The notes under the pieces were generated by a model. It was not told the DNA's origin. It worked only from the letters and a program-made list of their open reading frames with translations, and searched no databases. DNA of 5,779 nt, taken from positions 1-5,779 of the forward strand of contig CAZJQP010000133.1 of NCBI GenBank assembly GCA_964548225.1, written 5' to 3'. Shown here one piece after another: positions 1-4,098 of this stretch. Every line of letters begins with the position of its first letter. Position 1 is the first letter of the stretch. Source of the DNA: CALMEH01 sp964548225 (GTDB lineage: Bacteria; Acidobacteriota; Blastocatellia; Pyrinomonadales; Pyrinomonadaceae). A program made the translations under genes and the position numbers.

Positions 1-533
1 ACTGTCGCAACCTCGGCGATACCGGGAACGCTATTTAGTTGATACCGCACAAACCAGTCCTGCACCGTGCGTAAATCGCGCAGGTTCATTTCATCTGATT
101 CAAGCGTATACCAGAATATTTGTCCGACTCCGGTGGCATCAGGTCCGAGCGTCGGCGTTACGCCTTCGGGGAGTTGTTTGGTAACTAAATTGAGCCTTTC
201 CAAAACCCGTGTTCTCGCCCAATACAAATCAACATTGTCCTCAAAAATCACATTAACCATCGAGAAACTAAATGCCGAATTTGCCCGCACCGTGCGGACA
301 CCTGCCAGACCTTGCAGACTCGTTACCAACGGATAAGTTATCTGGTCTTCGACTTCCTGCGGCGAGCGTCCCGCCCAATCGGTGAAAACAATGACCTGGT
401 TATCCGAAAGATCGGGAATCGCGTCAATCGGCGTATAGAGCAAAGCCCAATAACCCCACGCCGCCAAGCCAAGATAGAACGCAACAACAATCACGCGGTT
501 ATTCAACGACCATTCGATCAGACGATTTATCAT
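1..533 (-). CDS. cusA: CusA-type heavy-metal efflux RND pump, N-terminal 177 residues (cut by window edge)
   Basis: This is the inner-membrane pump subunit of a tripartite copper/silver-type (HME-RND) efflux system, which uses the proton gradient to expel metal ions. The start at 533 gives MINRLIEWSLNNR, the usual short cytoplasmic N-terminus, followed by a first membrane helix at about residues 13-33. Family landmarks follow in order: TPIDAIPDLSDNQV (residues 34-47), QVIVFTDWAGRSPQEVEDQ (46-64), VIFEDNVDLYWARTRVLE (95-112), LGPDATGVGQIFWYT (129-143) and DLRTVQDWF (153-161). The GPDATGVG block is typical of CusA/CzcA relatives and best fits the Cu/Ag group. The gene continues past position 1; family members are about 1,000-1,100 residues, so roughly five sixths is missing. 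No strong ribosome site precedes the ATG. It lies 51 nt behind the VWFA-related gene on the same strand, so it is probably co-transcribed. The family is certain; the metal ion is inferred. Confidence 0.95.
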   Translation of the reverse strand, partial: MINRLIEWSLNNRVIVVAFYLGLAAWGYWALLYTPIDAIPDLSDNQVIVFTDWAGRSPQEVEDQITYPLVTSLQGLAGVRTVRANSAFSFSMVNVIFEDNVDLYWARTRVLERLNLVTKQLPEGVTPTLGPDATGVGQIFWYTLESDEMNLRDLRTVQDWFVRYQLNSVPGIAEVAT

Positions 534-584
534 AAAAAAGCTATTTATAAAGCGGATTCTCCAGCGTCCGCAATCTTTGAAACC

Positions 585-1550
585 TTAGTGATTTATTCCG
601 GCAAAATATCCTTCACGACTACGAACTGAGAAAAGCGGCGAGCCTTTCGGAAAATTAACCTTTACTCTGACGCGATGCCATTTACCGTTTATTGCAAAGT
701 CGGTAGGATAATAACTAATCGAATAGAGGTGTCGAATCTCCAGCGCAATTTGCTCAAAGGCTTCATCCATATCTACCTGACCTTTGGGAAAAAAAGCCTT
801 TCCGCCCGAAGTTGATGCCAATTCCTTCAAAGTTTCTCTGCCGTTTAAGCCGCCTTTGAGCGGATAATAACCGCCAAAGCCGATGGCGTAAATAATGACC
901 TCAGATTCCCGTAATCTCCGGCGTAGTTCGCGGTAGGAATAGCGAGAATTGTTATCCTCACCGTCGCTGATCAAAAGCACGACTTTTTTGTGGTGTGAGC
1001 CTTGCATAACTTTTTCCACTCCCAGATACACAGCATCATAAACGGCTGTATTTCCCTGCGGCTCGACAAGGTTAAATTTATTCAAAATGGCATCGCTATC
1101 GCGCGTTCTATCCAACAACAAACGGGCGCGTGAATTAAAATCAATCAGAAAGAACTCGTCCCGGTTGTGGGTTGTGTTTATAAAGGAGGCGAGAGCTTCT
1201 TTAGCTTGATTGATTTTTTTCTCACTCATCGAACCCGAAGTATCAAAAACGATACCGACTGAAGCCGGAGTATCTTCGTTACTAAAAAAGTGAATCTCCT
1301 GCAACGTCTTATTATCAAACACGTTAAAGACATTTTTGCTCAATCCCGTAACTGCCCGCCCTTCTCTGTCCGTCACGCTGACGTTAAAAGTAACCAGATC
1401 GGTATTGATGGTTAAAGGCTTATCATCTTGCGGCGTTGTGTTGGTTTGCTTTTGGGCAATCAAAGGCTGAGGCGTTATCAACATCAAGACCAACAAAATC
1501 AGAACAACACGCCAAATATTTTGAAGTAGCGCATAATTTTTTATTTTCAT
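585..1550 (-). CDS. Secreted VWFA-related protein of the acidobacterial type
   Basis: A 321-residue protein with an N-terminal signal/anchor helix (about residues 14-32, ending LIAQ) and one von Willebrand factor A domain. It shows the layout of the VWFA-related family expanded in Acidobacteriota: an N-terminal strand region (TFNVSVTDREGRAVTGL, 54-70), a short FNVFDN segment (75-80), then the A domain. The metal-ion-dependent adhesion site looks complete: DTSGS at 103-107, Thr168 in GNTAVYDA and Asp196 in ISDGED. It probably binds a divalent cation and a protein partner in the periplasm; no substrate can be read. The start at 1550 is chosen over an in-frame ATG at 1646 because it has a very strong ribosome site (AAGGAGG) and begins directly with a signal sequence. 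The longer version adds 32 charged residues that would bury the signal. It lies between a FixH-like lipoprotein gene and cusA on the same strand, an unusual place for this family. Confidence 0.9.
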   Translation of the reverse strand: MKIKNYALLQNIWRVVLILLVLMLITPQPLIAQKQTNTTPQDDKPLTINTDLVTFNVSVTDREGRAVTGLSKNVFNVFDNKTLQEIHFFSNEDTPASVGIVFDTSGSMSEKKINQAKEALASFINTTHNRDEFFLIDFNSRARLLLDRTRDSDAILNKFNLVEPQGNTAVYDAVYLGVEKVMQGSHHKKVVLLISDGEDNNSRYSYRELRRRLRESEVIIYAIGFGGYYPLKGGLNGRETLKELASTSGGKAFFPKGQVDMDEAFEQIALEIRHLYSISYYPTDFAINGKWHRVRVKVNFPKGSPLFSVRSREGYFAGINH

Positions 1551-1552
1551 AA

Positions 1553-1561
1553 CTCCTCCTT
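1553..1561 (-). promoter_or_regulatory. Strong ribosome binding site that fixes the VWFA-gene start
   Basis: Read on the minus strand this is AAGGAGGAG, four bases (AGTT) after the AAGGAGG core and directly before the ATG at 1550. It is the best Shine-Dalgarno match on this strand and shows that translation starts at 1550, not at the upstream in-frame ATG at 1646. Confidence 0.85.
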
Positions 1562-1604
1562 GAATTCTTTTGACTCGGAATCTCAAGTTCAATCGTTCAG
1601 GCAA

Positions 1605-1678
1605 ATTTTCGGCAGTTGCGATGGTTTCCGAACTGCAAGTTTTCAAGCGGAAAAAGGCTTCCGCAACTTGCCGAAAAT
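1605..1678 (-). repeat. Long inverted repeat with competing hairpins in the leader of the VWFA gene
   Basis: The arms at 1605-1620 (ATTTTCGGCAGTTGCG) and 1662-1678 (CGCAACTTGCCGAAAAT) are complementary apart from one extra base, giving a stem of about 16 bp around a 41-nt loop. Two smaller perfect hairpins share its arms: GCGGAA/TTCCGC (1647-1652 and 1659-1664, 6-nt loop) and GCAGTT/AACTGC (1612-1617 and 1631-1636, 13-nt loop). The large stem and the small stems cannot form fully together. The structure lies between the stop of the FixH-like gene (1719) and the start of the VWFA gene (1550). No T-run of terminator length follows, so it is more likely a leader or mRNA-processing structure than a simple terminator. 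Function unknown. Confidence 0.6.
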
Positions 1679-1718
1679 CTTAAAAAATCAAGTAACGATT
1701 TTCTTTTCCGAACTCTAT

Positions 1719-2144
1719 TTACTGAGCCATAATCGGGAATGACGTTTTGCCTTTCCCGGCTCCGCCTTCAAAAGCTACTTGCATCTGCCATTCACCTGCC
1801 ATTTCGAGCTTGACTTTACCGTTATAAACGCCGGGCGTTCCCGATGTCGTCAAGGTTGCCGCGTCATTCATCGCGGGCATCGTCCCCATGGCGGGCATAA
1901 AGAAATTTACCGAAGCCGCTCCAACGTCAACCGTTTTCCCGGAAGAATCAGTAAAGCTCAACGTAAAATCATTTGCCCCGTTTCGGATAACTCCGTCGGC
2001 AGTTGCCAGCGTAATTGTCAAATTATTGACCGTGCCGGTTTTGACCGTTTTTCCGCTTGTCGCGGAACTCCCGCCGCCTGAACCGCAGGCGGCAATTAAA
2101 ATTGAAATGCTAAATAATGCTGAAATAATGATTAGTTTTTTCAC
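1719..2144 (-). CDS. FixH/YtkA-like periplasmic lipoprotein with methionine ladder
   Basis: A 141-residue lipoprotein. Its signal sequence ends in the lipobox LIAAC with Cys20 as the lipidation site, followed by a Gly/Ser-rich linker (21-30). The rest forms one small beta-sandwich-like domain resembling the FixH/YtkA family: a strand region at 41-66 (NNLTITLATADG...DFTLSFTD), the FFMPAMGTMPAM segment (81-92), a GVYNGKVKLEMAGEWQMQV segment (105-123) and a closing strand. Met83, Met86, Met89 and Met92 are spaced every three residues, and Met115 and Met121 follow; such Met clusters suit Cu(I)/Ag(I) binding in the periplasm. Related domains occur alone or fused to CusB-like adaptors in copper operons. 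The start is GTG at 2144, preceded by GAGGAG nine bases upstream; no ATG is better placed. It lies 168 bp ahead of the VWFA gene and 132 bp behind the Cys-rich protein. The family assignment is from recalled pattern; metal binding is inferred. Confidence 0.85.
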   Translation of the reverse strand: MKKLIIISALFSISILIAACGSGGGSSATSGKTVKTGTVNNLTITLATADGVIRNGANDFTLSFTDSSGKTVDVGAASVNFFMPAMGTMPAMNDAATLTTSGTPGVYNGKVKLEMAGEWQMQVAFEGGAGKGKTSFPIMAQ

Positions 2145-2153
2145 GATTTAAAT

Positions 2154-2159
2154 CTCCTC
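2154..2159 (-). promoter_or_regulatory. Ribosome binding site supporting a GTG start
   Basis: Read on the minus strand this is GAGGAG, nine bases before the GTG at 2144. No in-frame ATG lies between it and the signal sequence (MKKLIII), so GTG is the likely start of the FixH-like lipoprotein. Confidence 0.7.
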
Positions 2160-2182
2160 AAATTGAAATGGAATATTGCCGC

Positions 2183-2210
2183 CTTGAGACCTTCAAAAAG
2201 GTATTTCAAG
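2183..2210 (-). repeat. Small hairpin in the leader of the FixH-like lipoprotein gene
   Basis: ACCTT (2189-2193) pairs with AAGGT (2198-2202) around a 4-nt loop. The stem extends through CTTGA (2183-2187) with TCAAG (2206-2210) after a small internal loop. No T-run follows on the minus strand, so terminator function is not indicated. It lies about 24 bases upstream of the ribosome site of the lipoprotein gene. Confidence 0.35.
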
Positions 2211-2276
2211 ACACAAAAAGAGAGACGCACTCAGGCACACTTCGCCCGCTCGTCAAGACGCACTACTCCCTTGGAT

Positions 2277-2663
2277 TTAAATCAGAAATGAATGGTGTTG
2301 GAGATATTTCGGCTGGATTTTTTGCGCTAATGGAACGCGCTCGAACAAAAACCCAATAGTTGTGTTTGGCTTTTCTTTGATGAGAAGAAGCGAAGCGATT
2401 TGTTTGATAATCGAATCGCTGATAATGATGGCTGAAGGTGAAAAATTAAACGATGTTCCCGAAGGAGTCGGCGCGGAATTACTGCAATTTACGGCACAGC
2501 ACAAACGGGCAATATTTGCTTCTTTCGATTGCTCCTTGCTCTTTGCTTTTTTACAGCAATCCATCATTTGGCTGTTCTCATTTCCCGAATGAAGCGGCAT
2601 TCCCGCCAGCACACCGCTTGCAAGTGCCAGAATCAGTAACAAAGATGTCAGCCATTTTTTCAT
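2277..2663 (-). CDS. Small secreted Cys-rich protein, unknown function, copper-locus context
   Basis: A 128-residue protein with a clear signal peptide (MKKWLTSLLLILALASGVLA, cleavage likely after Ala20). The mature part starts GMPLHSG and carries five cysteines as Cys36-Cys37, Cys55-Cys56 and Cys60, with Met33-Met34 beside the first pair (MMDCC) and His25 near the N-terminus. A low-complexity Ser/Pro segment (61-77) and a hydrophobic stretch (78-95) follow; the C-terminus ends in QHHSFLI. I do not recognise a named family. Small Cys/Met/His-rich exported proteins are often found in copper-efflux clusters, so metal binding or metallochaperoning in the periplasm is a guess from composition and context. 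The hydrophobic stretch could instead be a weak membrane segment. There is no Shine-Dalgarno sequence before the ATG, but a promoter places the transcript start about three bases upstream, so the mRNA may be leaderless. It is the first gene of the minus-strand group. Confidence 0.75.
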   Translation of the reverse strand: MKKWLTSLLLILALASGVLAGMPLHSGNENSQMMDCCKKAKSKEQSKEANIARLCCAVNCSNSAPTPSGTSFNFSPSAIIISDSIIKQIASLLLIKEKPNTTIGFLFERVPLAQKIQPKYLQHHSFLI

Positions 2664-2672
2664 CTTTCGCTT

Positions 2673-2702
2673 AAGATAGTTGATTATTTAAATATCTGTC
2701 AA
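2673..2702 (-). promoter_or_regulatory. Sigma-70-like promoter for the Cys-rich protein gene
   Basis: On the minus strand a perfect -35 TTGACA (2697-2702) is followed, after 18 bases, by TATCTT (2673-2678) as the -10. Transcription should begin near 2666, only about three bases before the ATG at 2663, which explains the missing ribosome site. The 18-bp spacer is within the normal range. A perfect 8-bp inverted repeat lies directly upstream at 2713-2754. Confidence 0.55.
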
Positions 2703-2712
2703 GAAAGAATAC

Positions 2713-2754
2713 TTTATCAGTCTGTTTCTACTTTATAAAAAGCTGCCTGATAAA
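2713..2754. repeat. Inverted repeat upstream of the minus-strand promoter
   Basis: TTTATCAG (2713-2720) and CTGATAAA (2747-2754) are perfect inverted copies separated by 26 bp. They begin 10 bp upstream of the -35 box at 2697-2702. Paired half-sites at this position could bind an activator; the arms are AT-rich, so chance is possible. Confidence 0.4.
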
Positions 2755-3021
2755 ATTTTTATTCCCTTCAGATTTCATTATTTCTCATCCGCCCAATTTT
2801 AGGATCATTTTTTCAATTCTCCGGCGGTTAAAACTATCCGCTGTTAATTACTGCATAAAACGTGCCAAGTGCTAAATATTGATTTCATTGAGTTTTTGCA
2901 AAGACGTTCTATTATCGGGTGCGGGGGATTTCGCAATAGTTGGGTAAATTTTCGCAGTAAATAATTATTTTAAGAGTTTCTTCATTAAAAACGTCTTTTC
3001 CCCGAACTTTGTAATTCTATT

Positions 3022-3228
3022 TTATCGCCTGCGCCGCTTTTTCTTCGCTATTTTTTTTTCTTTGCGTTGTTGCTCACGATTCAGATTTTTCGGTTTCGTC
3101 AGATCCGTCTTGATGCCGCGTTTATCTAAAAAAATCAAGAGTAAGGGTAATCCGAAGACCATTATTGCCATCACCAAAACTCCGATGACGGCATATTTTT
3201 GAATATCCGTGAGCGATTGCCAAAACAT
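3022..3228 (-). CDS. Small single-pass membrane protein with strongly basic C-terminal tail
   Basis: A 68-residue frame encoding one long hydrophobic helix (about residues 12-34, YAVIGVLVMAIMVFGLPLLL and on) and a soluble tail of about 34 residues rich in Lys and Arg, ending KKKRRRR. By the positive-inside rule the tail should be cytoplasmic, with a short N-terminus outside. I recognise no family. The helix and basic tail make sense as a protein, which argues against a chance frame, but there is no Shine-Dalgarno sequence before the ATG at 3228, and only a weak promoter candidate (3261-3289) precedes it. It is divergent from the plus-strand efflux operon and separated from the minus-strand genes by a 358-bp spacer, so it is probably its own unit. 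The tail could contact nucleic acid, ribosomes or acidic lipids; nothing in the sequence decides this. Confidence 0.6.
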   Translation of the reverse strand: MFWQSLTDIQKYAVIGVLVMAIMVFGLPLLLIFLDKRGIKTDLTKPKNLNREQQRKEKKIAKKKRRRR

Positions 3229-3260
3229 ATTTTTTGATGCTATTTGCCGAAGGCTGTTTG

Positions 3261-3289
3261 ATTACAGACAGTTCATTGTTTGCAAACAA
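3261..3289 (-). promoter_or_regulatory. Candidate promoter for the 68-residue membrane protein
   Basis: On the minus strand TTGTTT (3284-3289) and TGTAAT (3261-3266) are spaced by exactly 17 bases. The -10 matches the consensus at five of six positions; the -35 is weak. The -35 lies inside the palindrome at 3276-3289, which would suit repression by a dimeric regulator. Confidence 0.35.
3276..3289. promoter_or_regulatory. Perfect 14-bp palindrome in the divergent region, candidate operator
   Basis: TTGTTTGCAAACAA reads the same on both strands with no spacer. It lies 47 bp upstream of the minus-strand start at 3228 and about 170 bp upstream of the plus-strand start at 3459. It resembles sites of small dimeric repressors, but I cannot assign a regulator, and none is encoded in the window. 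Confidence 0.45.
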
Positions 3290-3384
3290 ACATTCGGATC
3301 TCTGCCGCCAAACTCATTACTACTCGCAAAAATCCCTTAACCTCTTTCTTTTCTGCAATAAAAAAGATTTTAAGATTCAGGAAA

Positions 3385-3437
3385 CCTACGGCATACCACT
3401 TGCCAAAACAAAAACAAGAAATAATCGTGCCGTAAGG
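3385..3437 (+). promoter_or_regulatory. Candidate promoter flanked by a dyad, upstream of the efflux operon
   Basis: TTGCCA (3400-3405) and TAATCG (3422-3427) could serve as -35 and -10 with a 16-bp spacer. They are bracketed by an imperfect inverted repeat, CCTACGGCA (3385-3393) and TGCCGTAAGG (3428-3437), complementary except for one extra A. The predicted transcript would have a short leader before the ribosome site TGAGG at 3448-3452. Both boxes are weak matches, so this is tentative. Confidence 0.3.
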
Positions 3438-3458
3438 GGGATTTTATTGAGGCAATTT

Positions 3459-4097
3459 ATGAAAAGGCTTACTGCAATTATACGAAAAAGAACATCGGCG
3501 ATTGGCTTGCTGTTGATGGTTTTACTCGCCGGAAATGCTTTGCCGATTTTCGCGCACGGCGGCGAAGACCATGGTGATGCCAAACCGAAAACCCAAACGA
3601 CCGATAAAGGCACAGTTTCGCATTCGTCGCGGCTCGGTGATTTGGAAGTGATGCTCAAACATCCGCTGTTTAAGCCGGACACGGCAACTGATGCACGGCT
3701 TTTCGTGACGAAATTTGAAACCAACGAAGCCTTTAAGGATGTTTCGCCGGCAGTTGAAATCGAATCGGCAAACGGTTCAGTAACACAAGGAACAATCGAA
3801 AAAAGCGAAACTGCCGGGATTTTCGGCGTTAAATTCCCTGCTTTGCCGGAAGGAACTTATACGATTCGCACAAAATTGACACACGATGGCGAAACCGATA
3901 CAACGACTTTTTCCGGCGTGGAAGTGAAGAATCAACCGATTGCAGAAACAGAAAATGGCGGAATGTCGTGGTTGCGAACTCTTTTAATCGGCTTTGTTTT
4001 CTTAATTATTTTAGGTTTATTCGGAGCGTTATCGTTTTTTGTGTTGCGCTTTAGTTCGGTGGGCGAGCCGACCAATCAGGAAACCGTTTCTGCTTAG
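3459..4097 (+). CDS. Membrane-anchored periplasmic protein with N-terminal His/Asp motif, efflux-operon associated
   Basis: A 212-residue protein. A signal sequence (about 1-32, ending LPIFA) exposes a mature N-terminus HGGEDHGD (33-40), a likely metal-ligand cluster. A Thr/Lys linker follows, then a beta-rich domain (about 58-157) with LEVMLKHPLFKPD (62-74), ARLFVTKFETNEAF (79-92) and GIFGVKFPALPEGTYTIR (120-137). A C-terminal membrane helix (about 172-197) ends in a short cytoplasmic tail. Proteins of this build recur as the first gene of Cus/Czc-like operons, and similar domains occur at the N-terminus of some CusB-like adaptors; I know no established name. The start at 3459 is chosen because TGAGG lies six bases upstream and the signal peptide begins at once; the open frame runs back to 3234, but its extra 75 residues look like intergenic sequence. 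The next gene begins one base after its stop. A periplasmic metal-binding or adaptor-helper role is inferred. Confidence 0.85.
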   Translation: MKRLTAIIRKRTSAIGLLLMVLLAGNALPIFAHGGEDHGDAKPKTQTTDKGTVSHSSRLGDLEVMLKHPLFKPDTATDARLFVTKFETNEAFKDVSPAVEIESANGSVTQGTIEKSETAGIFGVKFPALPEGTYTIRTKLTHDGETDTTTFSGVEVKNQPIAETENGGMSWLRTLLIGFVFLIILGLFGALSFFVLRFSSVGEPTNQETVSA

Positions 4098-4098
4098 A

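Larger units (their letters stand above)
2664..3021. other. AT-rich intergenic region without a gene (358 bp)
   Basis: Neither strand has a convincing reading frame here, and I see no tRNA, rRNA or recognisable small-RNA fold. Besides the promoter and inverted repeat at its left end, it holds a 12-bp AT-only palindrome (AAATAATTATTT, 2959-2970), a TTTCGCA direct repeat (2929-2935 and 2950-2956) and a 9-bp inverted pair AAAGACGTT/AACGTCTTT (2900-2908 and 2990-2998). The 68-residue gene ends at its right edge, with no obvious hairpin-plus-T terminator. It may be decayed sequence or an uncharacterised regulatory region. Confidence 0.5.

Noticed and set aside
67..629. Plus-strand frames opposite cusA.
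   Set aside because: The minus strand encodes unmistakable RND sequence over the same bases.
1551..1646. Longer start of the VWFA protein at 1646, adding 32 residues.
   Set aside because: The added segment is charged and would bury the signal sequence; the ATG at 1550 has a near-perfect ribosome site, and the extra stretch overlaps the inverted repeat.
1779..2151. Two plus-strand frames opposite the FixH-like lipoprotein.
   Set aside because: The minus-strand product has a signal, lipobox and recognisable domain; the opposite frames show none and are shadows.
2215..2254. Possible minus-strand terminator: GACG/GCGTC arms followed by TCTCTTTTT, between the Cys-rich and FixH-like genes.
   Set aside because: The stem is broken by a large internal loop and the T-run is only five bases; too weak to call. 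A 9-bp direct repeat (AGACGCACT at 2223 and 2256) lies in the same stretch without a clear meaning.
2664..3021. CRISPR array, tRNA or insertion-sequence remnant in the AT-rich spacer.
   Set aside because: There are no regularly spaced repeats, no cloverleaf-like arms with a CCA end, no transposase fragment and no target-site duplication; only short AT-rich repeats are present.
3234..3458. Open frame extending the HGGEDHGD protein upstream by 75 residues.
   Set aside because: The segment has no signal-like start and runs through the palindrome and the putative promoter; the ATG at 3459 has a ribosome site and begins the signal peptide.
4039..4098. Channel protein starting 20 residues earlier, inside the preceding gene.
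   Set aside because: It would overlap the previous gene by 59 bases and put a charged segment before the signal; the start one base after the stop is the usual operon junction.
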